In this document: piece after piece, positions 17,723 to 26,209 of the stretch | Position numbering within the stretch: position 1 is the first letter of the stretch | Layout of the letters: every line of letters begins with the position of its first letter | Assembly: GCA_964432155.1 (NCBI GenBank) | Contig: CAYSMF010000008.1 | Span: 39,714-103,713, forward strand | Origin: UBA10438 sp964432155 | GTDB lineage: Bacteria > Bacteroidota > Ignavibacteria > Kapaibacteriales > Kapaibacteriaceae | Direction of reading: 5' to 3' | Length of the DNA: 64,000 bases | Translations under genes and position numbers: made by a program | Notes under the pieces: generated by a model | Database searches by the model: none | The model's input: only the letters and a program-made list of their open reading frames with translations | What the model was told of the DNA's origin: nothing

Positions 17723-17767
17723 CGACCACATAGGGTCGCCACTACTGTGCGATCGTAATATTGCGCC

Positions 17768-18994
17768 ATGACATTGTTTCGAACAGTTGAATTTCGTGCG
17801 TTTTTGCAGCTGCGGTTGTTCGTCGCGATGGGGTGGCACATGCAGGCGCTCGTGGTTGGATGGTATGTGTATGCGCTCACGAACGATCCCGTGTATCTCG
17901 CATTTGTTGGATTGGCCGAAGCGATACCGGCGATCGGTCTTGCATTGCCTGCTGGGTACTGGGTCGACAAGATGGATAAGCGCACAGGGATCAGAACGGC
18001 GCTGACGATGATCGTTGTTTCGGCAATTGTCTCGGCATTGCTCGTGCAGGACGAGACGGTGGATGTGCTGTCGTCGGATCAGATCGTGTGGGGACTTCTC
18101 GCGATGGTGATGATCAACGGGGCAGCGCGTGCGATGTATGGTCCGTCCATGTTTAGCACGCTCGGACAGATCGTTGCGCGTGAGGACGTCACGCGTGCAT
18201 CTGCATTGAGTAGCAGTGTGTGGCAGGGGGCGATGATTGCTGGCCCCTTACTCGGCGGCATTATCTATGGCGCGTATGGTGCAGACGCGGCTGGGTACAG
18301 CTACGTTGCACTGATGGGTGTTGGTGCGCTCGGCGCGCTGCGACTAACGCCGAAGCCACCCGTAGTTGGGCAGAAACGTGCATCGATGCGGGAGGACCTG
18401 ACGCTCGGACTTCGGTTTATCCTGCAGCGTCCGGTGATTCTTGGCGCGTTATCGCTTGATCTCTTTGCAGTATTGTTTGGGGGCGTTGTTGCGCTCTTGC
18501 CGGTGTTCGCGAAGGATGTGCTGTATGTCGGCGAGAGCGGACTCGGCATACTGCGTTCGGCAATGAGTGTGGGGAGTGTGACGGCGATGGCAATCTTTTC
18601 TGTTCGCCCCATTCAACGGAACGCAGGACGACTCTTGCTGTGGTCGGTAGCTGGGTTTGGCGTCTGCATCCTTGCCTTTGCATCGAGTACGATCTTCTGG
18701 GTGAGCGTGGCCATTCTCGTTCTCGCGGGCGCATTCGACGCGGTGAGCGTGGTGATCCGACACACCATCCTCCAGCTAGAGACGCCGGAGGAAATGAAGG
18801 GGCGAGTAGCCGCGGCCAATACCATGTTCATCTCCAGTTCCAACGAGCTTGGAGCTGTCGAGAGCGGCATTGCAGCCAAGTTCTTCGGAACTGTCCCGAG
18901 CGTCTATCTTGGCGGGATAGCAACGTTACTTGTTGTTGCGGTCGTTGCATGGCGTAATGCGCCACTCCGGCGCATGCACATCGACCACCGATAG
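17768..18994 (+). CDS. MFS transporter (EntS-like exporter family)
   Basis: A 408-residue major facilitator superfamily protein with about 12 predicted membrane spans. The N-terminal half (FLQLRLFVAMGWHMQALVVG) and the loop motif GYWVDKMDKR (residues about 61-70) are typical of the EntS/MFS_3-type exporters. Substrate unknown. No ribosome site precedes ATG 17768; a -7-like TAATATTG ends only 4 nt upstream, so the mRNA may be leaderless. It is convergent with the VUT gene, 6 nt apart, with a small 6-bp hairpin across the stop codon. Confidence 0.85.
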   Translation: MTLFRTVEFRAFLQLRLFVAMGWHMQALVVGWYVYALTNDPVYLAFVGLAEAIPAIGLALPAGYWVDKMDKRTGIRTALTMIVVSAIVSALLVQDETVDVLSSDQIVWGLLAMVMINGAARAMYGPSMFSTLGQIVAREDVTRASALSSSVWQGAMIAGPLLGGIIYGAYGADAAGYSYVALMGVGALGALRLTPKPPVVGQKRASMREDLTLGLRFILQRPVILGALSLDLFAVLFGGVVALLPVFAKDVLYVGESGLGILRSAMSVGSVTAMAIFSVRPIQRNAGRLLLWSVAGFGVCILAFASSTIFWVSVAILVLAGAFDAVSVVIRHTILQLETPEEMKGRVAAANTMFISSSNELGAVESGIAAKFFGTVPSVYLGGIATLLVVAVVAWRNAPLRRMHIDHR

Positions 18995-19000
18995 GTGGTG

Positions 19001-19492
19001 TTACGCGCGGTCGGGCGGGTGGACTACCTTGTTGAACACCATCGACCACAGGGCACCGCCAGCCAACTTTGCTGCGAATTGCATCAGGACAACGACGGGC
19101 ATCAACGAGCCAAAGGCGAGGGTAGGGAACACCAGTGAGTCGACGGCCGAGCCAACTACATTCGACATGTTCGCGCGGCGCAGCCACGAGCCCCGCAGTC
19201 GAGAAAACGTAAACCAGTCGGCCATGCCGGCAAGTGCAAACGAGGCTGCCGATGCAACCGCAATCTCGCCCGAGGCGCGGTCAAGCGCATAGGTGATCAA
19301 TCCTGATCCAGCGATGAGGGCAAACATCTGCCAGCCCCGTAACCGCAACTGGAGATAATCCCGAAGCGTGAGGTCGAACCCAATGAGGAAGAAGGCGACG
19401 ATGCCTGTGGCCATCGGACCGAACACACCGATGATCATGTTCGCCACCACCAGGACGGCGGCATAGAGTGCGAGGGCTATTCCAGTTGCCAT
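19001..19492 (-). CDS. VUT-family integral membrane protein
   Basis: A 163-residue hydrophobic protein with about five membrane spans. It resembles the VUT (YhhQ-like) family, some members of which import queuosine precursors: FDLTLRDYLQ, SFALAGMADW and the late SAVDSLVFPTLAFG segment. The substrate here is not established. ATG 19492 overlaps the stop of the upstream gene by one base (TAATG), so the two are translationally coupled. A longer start inside the upstream gene is rejected. Confidence 0.75.
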   Translation of the reverse strand: MATGIALALYAAVLVVANMIIGVFGPMATGIVAFFLIGFDLTLRDYLQLRLRGWQMFALIAGSGLITYALDRASGEIAVASAASFALAGMADWFTFSRLRGSWLRRANMSNVVGSAVDSLVFPTLAFGSLMPVVVLMQFAAKLAGGALWSMVFNKVVHPPDRA

Positions 19493-19947
19493 TAGCGAAT
19501 CTTCAGTAACGTGAGCACCACACGACTGCCACCAAAGTAGTCGTCTTCCCGTTGTGACGCACCAGCCGTGGTGAGCTCGGCGCTTACGCGGATCCCGCCA
19601 CTGCGTTTCCACGAAAGACTACGGCGAAGATGCAGAGCCCCCTTTGAGAGACCTGTAGCTGTGAGGACATCGCCAGCTACCTTCACGCGAGCCATTGGCC
19701 ATGCAGCTATGCGACGGTTCGATCCCGTCTTGTCCATTGCCTCCAGAACCAGGGTATCGCTCGAAGTAGACAACGTTACGATGGACTTCGTAGCGTCGGA
19801 TCCGCCCAGCTGCAGCACCCCTGAGGCGTTGCGTAAGGAGCCCTGGAACGTGCCCAGGAACGGGTCGGCTGTGCCAGAGGGCATTGGCATTGCGCCGACG
19901 AGTATGCTCCCGATGACAATGAGCCATCCCGCGAACTGTAATCTCAT
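19492..19947 (-). CDS. Small secreted protein of unknown function
   Basis: A 151-residue protein with an N-terminal signal peptide (MRLQFAGWLIVIGSILVGAM). The mature part is rich in beta strands and Ser/Thr (for example FQGSLRNASGVLQL and IVTLSTSSDTLVLEAM), which may suggest a small beta-barrel. I do not recognise the family. It is the first gene of a two-gene operon with the VUT protein and is divergent from fusA. A -7-like TATTCTTG lies 5 nt upstream of the ATG with no ribosome site. The start at 19947 is preferred because it begins the signal peptide. Confidence 0.65.
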   Translation of the reverse strand: MRLQFAGWLIVIGSILVGAMPMPSGTADPFLGTFQGSLRNASGVLQLGGSDATKSIVTLSTSSDTLVLEAMDKTGSNRRIAAWPMARVKVAGDVLTATGLSKGALHLRRSLSWKRSGGIRVSAELTTAGASQREDDYFGGSRVVLTLLKIR

Positions 19948-19974
19948 GCTTGCAAGAATAGGGTTCGCATAGTG

Positions 19975-20005
19975 TTCGCTTATTCCCGAAATACCCCTAT
20001 CTTTG
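19975..20005 (+). promoter_or_regulatory. Bacteroidetes-type promoter for fusA
   Basis: TATCTTTG at 19998-20005 matches the TAnnTTTG -7 element exactly. TTCG at 19975-19978, 19 nt upstream, is a one-mismatch -33 element. Predicted start near 20010, giving a leader of about 39 nt. Confidence 0.6.
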
Positions 20006-20048
20006 TGGTCTTTACCGCTTTTCAACATTTTTTCTTCGGTGACCTGCT

Positions 20049-22145
20049 ATGGCAGACCTATCGAAAGTCCGGAACATCGGCATTAGTGCCCACATTGACT
20101 CCGGCAAGACGACGCTGTCTGAGCGCATCCTGTTCTACACGGGAAAGATCCACGCGATCCATGAAGTGCGCGGCAAAGACGGTGTTGGCGCCAAGATGGA
20201 TTCGATGGACCTCGAACGCGAAAAGGGCATTACGATCCAATCTGCTGCCACGTACTGCACGTGGGGCGACTACAACATCAACCTGATCGACACTCCGGGT
20301 CACGTAGACTTCACAGTGGAAGTTGAGCGTGCGCTTCGCGTGCTCGACGGCGCTGTTCTCGTGTTGTGCTCGGTTGCTGGTGTGCAGTCGCAGTCCATCA
20401 CGGTGGACCGCCAGATGCGTCGCTACAGCGTACCGCGCGTTGCGTTCATCAACAAGTGTGACCGTCAAGGGGCGAACCCAGACCGTGTTGCTGACCAGCT
20501 TCGCGAGAAGCTTGCGCACAACCCGGCGTTCGTGACCTACACAATCGGCTTGGAAGACAAGCTCGAGGGTGTGATCGACGTGATCAACATGCAGGCGCTG
20601 TATTTCGACGGCGAGGGTGGTGTTGACGTGCGTCGCGAGCCAATCCCAGCTGCACTCGAAGAGAAGGCTAAGGAGCTCCGCCATCGCCTTGTAGAAGTCG
20701 CTGCCGACTTCGACGACACGCTGATGGAGAAGTTCCTCATGGACGAGCCAATTGGCGCAGAAGAGCTTACAGCAGCTATCCGCAAGGGTACGCTTTCGCT
20801 CAAGATGACGCCAGTGTTCTGCGGTTCGGCCTACAAGAACAAGGGTGTGCAGACGCTGCTCGACGGCGTTGCTGCGCTCCTCCCAGCTCCGTTCGACATC
20901 AAGAACGAAGCACTCGACCAGGACAACAACGAGCAGAAGGTGACGCTCGAGAGCGACCCATCGAAGAACCTCGTGATGCTTGCATTCAAGCTTGAGGACG
21001 GTCGCTATGGTCAGCTCACGTACATGCGCGTCTACCAAGGCACGATCAAGAAGGGCGACACCATCATCAACATTGCCAACGGCAAGAAGGTGAAGGTTCC
21101 GCGCCTCGTACGTATGCACTCGAACGAAATGCACGATATCGACGAGGCAATTGCCGGTGATATCGTGGCGATGTTCGGTGTTGACTGCGCATCGGGCGAT
21201 ACATTCACAGATGGCTCGGTGAACTACACCATGACATCGATGTTCGTTCCAGAGCCGGTGATCGAGCTTGCTGTTGCTCCGAAGGACAAGGCTGGTCAGG
21301 TGAACTTCTCGAAGGCACTGAACCGCTTTACTAAGGAAGACCCAACGTTCCGCGTGATGCGCGACGAAGAGTCGGGCGAAACGATCATCAAGGGCATGGG
21401 CGAGCTTCACCTCGAGATTTACATCGAGCGTATCCGCCGCGAATTCAACACAGAAATCACTGTTGGTCGTCCGAAGGTGGCCTTCCGTGAGACGCTCACG
21501 CAGCGTGCTGAATTCAACTACACACACAAGAAGCAGACTGGTGGTTCGGGTCAGTTCGCGCGCGTTGGTGGCTTTATCGAGCCGCTTCCGGGTGATGCGA
21601 TCGAGAACTACGAGTTCGTCGACGACATCGTTGGTGGTGTGATTCCACGTGAATACATCCCAGCCTGCGATAAGGGCTTCCGTGAGTCGATCATCGAAGG
21701 TTCGCTTATTGGCCAGCCGGTTGTGCGCGTACGCGTAACGATCAACGACGGTGCAACGCACGCTGTTGACTCCTCGGAAATGGCCTTCAAAACGGCTGCC
21801 ATCATGGCATTCCGTGAAGCGTATGCTGCTGCAAAGCCAACGATCCTCGAGCCGATCATGAAGCTTGAAGTATCTGTTCCGGAAGAGTTCCAAGGATCGG
21901 TCATCGGACAGCTGAACCAGCGTCGCGGTGTGATCATGGGTACGGAGTCGGACATGGGCTACGTCACAGTTGAAGCTGAAGTGCCGCTGTCAGAAATGTT
22001 CGGGTATTCAACAGACCTTCGTTCGGCCACACAGGGCAAGGGCGAGTTCTCGATGGAGTTCAAGAAGTACCAACCGGTGCCTCGCAACATCCAAGAGGAA
22101 ATGGTTAAGGAATACCAGAAGAAGCGCGCAGAAGGCAATAAGTAA
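20049..22145 (+). CDS. fusA: Elongation factor G, spdEFG1/mtEFG1-like (translocase)
   Basis: A 698-residue translational GTPase that drives tRNA-mRNA translocation. G1 reads AHIDSGKTT; the Ser replaces the usual Ala, as in the mitochondrial EFG1/spdEFG1 subfamily, and KDGVGAKMDSMDLEREKG and ITVDRQMRRY are also subfamily-typical. Other G motifs are DTPGH and NKCD. Domain IV keeps the tip His in GATHAVDSSEMAF (equivalent to E. coli H583), needed for translocation. Codon use is strongly biased (almost only CGC/CGT for Arg), like the ribosomal genes, suggesting high expression. It has its own promoter and lies upstream of gluQ rather than in the str operon. Confidence 0.93.
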   Translation: MADLSKVRNIGISAHIDSGKTTLSERILFYTGKIHAIHEVRGKDGVGAKMDSMDLEREKGITIQSAATYCTWGDYNINLIDTPGHVDFTVEVERALRVLDGAVLVLCSVAGVQSQSITVDRQMRRYSVPRVAFINKCDRQGANPDRVADQLREKLAHNPAFVTYTIGLEDKLEGVIDVINMQALYFDGEGGVDVRREPIPAALEEKAKELRHRLVEVAADFDDTLMEKFLMDEPIGAEELTAAIRKGTLSLKMTPVFCGSAYKNKGVQTLLDGVAALLPAPFDIKNEALDQDNNEQKVTLESDPSKNLVMLAFKLEDGRYGQLTYMRVYQGTIKKGDTIINIANGKKVKVPRLVRMHSNEMHDIDEAIAGDIVAMFGVDCASGDTFTDGSVNYTMTSMFVPEPVIELAVAPKDKAGQVNFSKALNRFTKEDPTFRVMRDEESGETIIKGMGELHLEIYIERIRREFNTEITVGRPKVAFRETLTQRAEFNYTHKKQTGGSGQFARVGGFIEPLPGDAIENYEFVDDIVGGVIPREYIPACDKGFRESIIEGSLIGQPVVRVRVTINDGATHAVDSSEMAFKTAAIMAFREAYAAAKPTILEPIMKLEVSVPEEFQGSVIGQLNQRRGVIMGTESDMGYVTVEAEVPLSEMFGYSTDLRSATQGKGEFSMEFKKYQPVPRNIQEEMVKEYQKKRAEGNK

Positions 22146-22158
22146 GCCGGTGAGTGCG

Positions 22159-22941
22159 ATGCGTACGCGTCTCGCACCAACGCCGTCGGGATTATTGCAC
22201 TACGGCAATGCATGTAACTTCCTCGTTACGTGGGCGTTTGGACGCGCACGTGGCGGGGAAGTTTTGCTTCGTATCGACGATGCCGATCCCAACATGGTCC
22301 ACCCCGATGGCATCGCGGATATCGCCGACACGCTTGCGTGGCTCGGGATTACGGTCGACCGACAGTTGCCCTCGCAGCAGACCCGCTACGGTCGGTACCA
22401 GCGCGTGCTTGACGAGCTGCAAGGGGGCGAGCATCTCTACGCCTGCGACTGTACGCGCTCGCAGATACGCGCTGCCTCGCCAACTGGCGAGTACCCAGGG
22501 ACCTGTCGAGATCGAGGGTTGCCCCTTGCCGCCCACGAAGCCAGTCTGCGGTGTCGGCTGGATGGAACAGTGTCTGACCCCATTGTGCGTGGGAAGAACG
22601 GCATCCCCGCCTACCACATTGCCTCGCTGTGCGACGATGTCGACGCTGGGGTCACGCATATCATCCGAGGTGCCGACCTCGAGGTGGCGAGTGAGGTGCA
22701 GCAGCAGATTGTCCGGGCAGCCCCCTCACTTGCCGCGTTTCTCGACGTCACGATCATCCACCACCCCCTCATCCTTGGTCAGGACGGACAAAAACTCTCT
22801 AAATCCGTGCAATCGACAGCCCTGCGGACCCTTCGGGCGGGCGGTTTGGAGCGATCCAAGGTGGTCGAAACGGCTATCACGTTGGCCGACCCTATCACGG
22901 CCGCCTACCTGGTGGACAACATATCCACACAAACTTCATGA
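22159..22941 (+). CDS. gluQ: Glutamyl-Q tRNA(Asp) synthetase
   Basis: A 260-residue class I synthetase-like enzyme that glutamylates queuosine at position 34 of tRNA-Asp. It has the HIGH-type site in PTPSGLLHYGN and the KMSKS-type KLSKS (about residue 215), but lacks the anticodon-binding domain of GluRS, as expected for GluQ-RS. A zinc site CDC ... C lies near residues 98-117. ATG 22159 is 13 nt after the fusA stop; GTG 22150 is an alternative. It is not a ribosomal gene and probably reads through from fusA. A VUT-family gene, possibly for queuosine precursor uptake, is nearby, but the link is speculative. Confidence 0.88.
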   Translation: MRTRLAPTPSGLLHYGNACNFLVTWAFGRARGGEVLLRIDDADPNMVHPDGIADIADTLAWLGITVDRQLPSQQTRYGRYQRVLDELQGGEHLYACDCTRSQIRAASPTGEYPGTCRDRGLPLAAHEASLRCRLDGTVSDPIVRGKNGIPAYHIASLCDDVDAGVTHIIRGADLEVASEVQQQIVRAAPSLAAFLDVTIIHHPLILGQDGQKLSKSVQSTALRTLRAGGLERSKVVETAITLADPITAAYLVDNISTQTS

Positions 22942-22945
22942 ACTA

Positions 22946-22977
22946 TTTGGTTTTGACCCCACAACCATATAGTTTTG
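22946..22977 (+). promoter_or_regulatory. Bacteroidetes-type promoter for the str operon (rpsL)
   Basis: TTTG at 22946-22949, then 20 nt, then TAGTTTTG at 22970-22977. This fits TTTG/TAnnTTTG. Transcription would start near 22982, with a leader of about 70 nt before rpsL. Confidence 0.65.
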
Positions 22978-23052
22978 CAGGCTCTACTGGAGCGAATACC
23001 CGTATTCGCACTGGTTGCGCTTTCAACGAACTCTCCATACTGGCAGAACGAA

Positions 23053-23451
23053 ATGCCTACGATCGCCCAGCTTGTCCGTAAAGGACGTGAAGTTGTAACT
23101 GAGAAGAGCAAGTCACCAGCTCTTCAATCCTGTCCACAAAAGCGTGGTGTGTGTACACGTGTGTATACCACAACGCCGAAGAAGCCAAACTCAGCTCTTC
23201 GCAAGGTTGCCCGTGTGCGCCTTTCGAACGGTATCGAGGTAACGGCGTACATCCCGGGTGAAGGTCACAACCTTCAAGAGCACTCAATCGTGCTCATCCG
23301 TGGTGGTCGTGTGAAGGACCTTCCTGGTGTGCGCTACCACATCGTACGTGGTTCAGCTGACACCCAGGGCGTTGCGAACCGCAAGCAGTCGCGTTCGAAG
23401 TACGGAGCGAAGAAGCCAAAGGCTGGTGCAGCACCGGCAGGAAAGAAGTAA
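23053..23451 (+). CDS. rpsL: 30S ribosomal protein S12
   Basis: A 132-residue S12 of the decoding centre. It has the TTPKKPNSALRK loop with K43 and RVKDLPGVRYH with K88, both wild type, so streptomycin sensitivity is expected from this gene. D89, a beta-methylthiolation site in many bacteria, is present. The tail is Lys/Ala-rich. The start ATG 23053 (MPTIAQLV) is chosen over an upstream in-frame start that would add 26 residues. Next is rpsG after 12 nt. Confidence 0.97.
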   Translation: MPTIAQLVRKGREVVTEKSKSPALQSCPQKRGVCTRVYTTTPKKPNSALRKVARVRLSNGIEVTAYIPGEGHNLQEHSIVLIRGGRVKDLPGVRYHIVRGSADTQGVANRKQSRSKYGAKKPKAGAAPAGKK

Positions 23452-23463
23452 GGAGAAAACACT

Positions 23464-23931
23464 ATGCGTAAAAAGCGTTCAGACAAACGTCGCACAATGG
23501 CAGACCCACGTTTCAACGACGTGATGATCGCCAAGTTTGTGAACAACATCATGATTCAGGGCAAGAAGAACACGGCTCGCAAGATCGTGTACGAAGCACT
23601 TGACATCGTGGGTAAGAAGGCAGAAACAGATCCGATCGAAGTGTTCCGCAAGGCGATCCAAAACGCTTCGCCAGCGATCGAGATCCGTCCACGCCGTGTT
23701 GGTGGTGCAACGTACCAAGTGCCGATGGAAGTACGCGAAGAGCGTCGCGCAGCACTTGCGATTCGTTGGATCAAGAAGTATGCATCGGAGCGTCGCGATC
23801 GTTCAATGGCATCGAAGCTTGCAAGCGAATTGCTCGCAGCGTCGAACGGCGAAGGTGGAGCGATCAAGCGTCGTGACGAAATGCACCGTATGGCAGATGC
23901 TAACCGCGCGTTCGCGCACTTCCGCTGGTAA
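23464..23931 (+). CDS. rpsG: 30S ribosomal protein S7
   Basis: A 155-residue S7, the primary assembly protein of the 30S head. Motifs include RPRRVGGATYQVPMEV and the C-terminal NRAFAHFRW. The length is standard. AAGGAG lies 8 nt upstream of ATG 23464. It belongs to the str operon, followed by the second EF-G after 53 nt. Confidence 0.97.
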   Translation: MRKKRSDKRRTMADPRFNDVMIAKFVNNIMIQGKKNTARKIVYEALDIVGKKAETDPIEVFRKAIQNASPAIEIRPRRVGGATYQVPMEVREERRAALAIRWIKKYASERRDRSMASKLASELLAASNGEGGAIKRRDEMHRMADANRAFAHFRW

Positions 23932-23984
23932 TACAGCAGAAGCGTTCTTTGAAACACTGAAGATAGACGTGAGGTACTGACGAC

Positions 23985-26033
23985 ATGTCTCGTTCCGTCG
24001 ACATCGGCCTCGTGCGAAACATCGGCATCATGGCACACATTGATGCTGGGAAGACCACGACAACGGAACGGATCCTGTATTACACAGGAGTGCTCCATCG
24101 TATGGGCGAAGTGCATGAAGGCACGGCGTTCACAGACTACATGGAGCAAGAAAAGGAGCGCGGGATCACGATCACATCGGCTGCTGTCACGTGTACGTGG
24201 CAAGGCCATATGATCAACATCATCGACACACCCGGACATGTTGACTTTACAGCTGAAGTGCAACGGTCGTTGCGCGTTCTCGATGGAGCGATTGGCCTTT
24301 TCTGTGCCGTCGCAGGCGTCGAGCCGCAATCAGAAACCGTATGGCATCAAGCAAACCAATACCATGTACCGCGCATCGCATTTGTAAACAAGATGGACCG
24401 AGTAGGAGCGAATTTCCTGCGGGTTCTCGACATGATGCGGACGCGGCTTGGCGCAACTCCTGTTGCGGTGCAATTGCCGATTGGTGCAGAAGACACCTTC
24501 GTTGGTGTCGTGGATTTGATTGATCGTGTTGCTCTCGTGTTTGACCGAGACAACGGCGAAAAATTCGAAACAACAGATGTCCCGGCCGAGATGGTTGACC
24601 AAGTCAACGAAGCACGCCAGGCATTGGTTGAAGCCATCGTCGAACACGACGATGCATTGTTGGAGCGGTACTTGTTGGGTGAGCCGATCGAAGCCTCGGA
24701 GCTGCGATCAGCGCTTCGCAAGGCAACGCTTCATCTCAAGGTAACTCCGGTGTTTTGCGGGAGTGCCTTCAAGAACAAAGGTGTGCAGCAACTTCTCGAC
24801 GGTGTATTGGCGTACTTGCCATCGCCAGCGGATGTTGGGTACACACACGGGTACAACGTCAAGGATCTCGAGCGTGAAGAGACGCGCAAGCCAGAGGATG
24901 GCGAAGCGTTTTCGGCATTGGCATTCAAGATCATTACGGACCCATTTGTTGGACGGTTGACGTTTGTGCGGATCTACTCTGGTACGATCAAGGCAGGCGA
25001 GCAACTCTACAACGTGACGAACGACAAGAAAGAGCGAGCTGGCAAGATTTTGCGCATGAGTGCAAACAAGCGTGAAGAGCTCGATGCTGCGTATGCGGGC
25101 GACATTGTCGCAATCCCTGCGATGCGGTTTACGCGAACAGGTGATACGCTGTGCGACGCTAAGCAGCCAATCCTTCTGGAAAGCATTCGGTTCTCGGAGC
25201 CGGTCATCAACCAAGCGGTTGAGGCCAAGACTCTGGCGGATCAGGATAAACTGACGGAATCCTTACATCGGCTCTCTGAAGAAGATCCGACGTTTCGGTT
25301 CCATACCGATGCTGAGTCAGGACAGATTATTATCTCCGGCGTAGGTGAGCTCCACTTGGAGATCCTTGTCGACCGGTTAAAGCGCGAATTCAACGTCCCC
25401 GTTAAAGTGGGGAAGCCTCAGGTGGCCTACCGAGAGACCATTACCAGTGTTGCTCGTGCGGAAGGCAAGTTCGTCCGCAGTAACGCAGGAAAGAATCAAT
25501 TCGGACAAGTCACCATCGAGGTACGACCAAATGACCCAGGAAAAGGTCTCGAGTTCAGCAATGAGCTTGCACCAGGGACACTTCCGGAGTTGTACGTCAA
25601 GAGTGTAGAGCAGGGGGCTCTCGAAGCCCTCAAGGTCGGACCGCTCTCAGGATACCCCATGATTGATATCATGGCCGTCCTTGTAGATGCGGCATACAAT
25701 GAAGAAGACGCAACGGAGACGGCATATGCCGTCGCCTCCTCGATCGCCGCTAAGGACGCTTCCCGACAGGCAACACCTGTCATCATGGAACCCGTCTTCG
25801 CTGTCGAGGTCGTTACGCCCGAGGATTACGTGGGTGAGGTCATCGCTGATCTCAGTTCGCGTGGAGGCATGGTGCAGGGGATTTCCCAGCGCGATATCCT
25901 CCAAGTTGTGACGGCTTTGGTGCCGCTGTCCCAACTATTCGGCTACGTAACACAGTTGCGATCGCTCACGCAGGGTCGTGGGTCGTATACCATGCATTTC
26001 CATGGATACGAACCGGCGTCTCATCGTCGTTAA
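23985..26033 (+). CDS. Elongation factor G paralogue, spdEFG2-like (probable ribosome-recycling factor)
   Basis: A 682-residue EF-G family GTPase in the usual str-operon position. G1 is AHIDAGKTTT, with DTPGH and NKMD intact. Domain IV is atypical: the residue matching H583 is Asn (AAYNEEDATETAY in place of YHxVDSSExAF) and the first tip loop reads NAGKNQFG instead of the usual GGxGQ. These positions matter for translocation, so it probably works with RRF in subunit recycling, as spdEFG2 does in Borrelia. Codon use is much less biased than in the other EF-G (many CGG/CGA Arg codons). It is followed by a hairpin and the tuf promoter. Confidence 0.88.
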   Translation: MSRSVDIGLVRNIGIMAHIDAGKTTTTERILYYTGVLHRMGEVHEGTAFTDYMEQEKERGITITSAAVTCTWQGHMINIIDTPGHVDFTAEVQRSLRVLDGAIGLFCAVAGVEPQSETVWHQANQYHVPRIAFVNKMDRVGANFLRVLDMMRTRLGATPVAVQLPIGAEDTFVGVVDLIDRVALVFDRDNGEKFETTDVPAEMVDQVNEARQALVEAIVEHDDALLERYLLGEPIEASELRSALRKATLHLKVTPVFCGSAFKNKGVQQLLDGVLAYLPSPADVGYTHGYNVKDLEREETRKPEDGEAFSALAFKIITDPFVGRLTFVRIYSGTIKAGEQLYNVTNDKKERAGKILRMSANKREELDAAYAGDIVAIPAMRFTRTGDTLCDAKQPILLESIRFSEPVINQAVEAKTLADQDKLTESLHRLSEEDPTFRFHTDAESGQIIISGVGELHLEILVDRLKREFNVPVKVGKPQVAYRETITSVARAEGKFVRSNAGKNQFGQVTIEVRPNDPGKGLEFSNELAPGTLPELYVKSVEQGALEALKVGPLSGYPMIDIMAVLVDAAYNEEDATETAYAVASSIAAKDASRQATPVIMEPVFAVEVVTPEDYVGEVIADLSSRGGMVQGISQRDILQVVTALVPLSQLFGYVTQLRSLTQGRGSYTMHFHGYEPASHRR

Positions 26034-26061
26034 GTCGACGTGCGTCAGTGACACGCAGCGC

Positions 26062-26105
26062 GCCCGCCAATTTGAAAAGATTGGTGCCGGGATGGGCTTT
26101 TTTTG
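26062..26105 (+). terminator. Possible terminator after the second EF-G gene
   Basis: CCAAT (26067-26071) pairs with ATTGG across an 8-nt loop, extended through a bulge by CCCG with CGGG, and is followed by GATGGGCTTTTTTTG. The stem is imperfect but the T-run is good. It overlaps the start of the tuf promoter region. Confidence 0.45.
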
Positions 26106-26106
26106 C

Positions 26107-26136
26107 TTTGTACGTCAGAAACATTTCGTACATTTG
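26107..26136 (+). promoter_or_regulatory. Bacteroidetes-type promoter for tuf
   Basis: TTTG at 26107-26110, then 18 nt, then TACATTTG at 26129-26136, an excellent match to TTTG/TAnnTTTG. Predicted start near 26141, giving a leader of about 70 nt. It would let EF-Tu be made in excess of the upstream str genes. Confidence 0.75.
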
Positions 26137-26209
26137 TTTTCTGTCTCAAACACAACGAACCAATTAATCATTTCACAACTCACTCAACGCAACCTGAGGA
26201 GTAGGCATC

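Larger units (their letters stand above)
17416..17767. other. Intergenic region between symporter and MFS gene: repeats plus gap
   Basis: This 352-nt region has no convincing gene. It contains a palindromic GGTCGACC-rich element at 17430-17456, one copy of a dispersed REP-like palindrome at 17475-17499, a 12-bp tandem repeat from 17561 and a run of N. A frame through the tandem repeat would encode a WRPS tetrapeptide repeat, but it has no ribosome site and is not annotated. Confidence 0.8.

Noticed and set aside
17533..17733. Plus-strand frame encoding a WRPS tetrapeptide repeat across the tandem array
   Set aside because: The 12-bp unit keeps any frame open. There is no ribosome site, the frame enters the N run, and other frames are equally open.
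18984..18999. Small hairpin ACCACC-GATA-GGTGGT between the convergent MFS and VUT genes
   Set aside because: Only 6 bp, overlaps the MFS stop codon and has no T-run; too weak to call a terminator.
20058..21893. A 611-codon open frame on the minus strand, antisense to fusA
   Set aside because: It is a by-product of the strong codon bias of fusA; the translation has no signal, domain or family pattern. Similar long antisense frames occur in rpoC (8670-10094) and rpoB.
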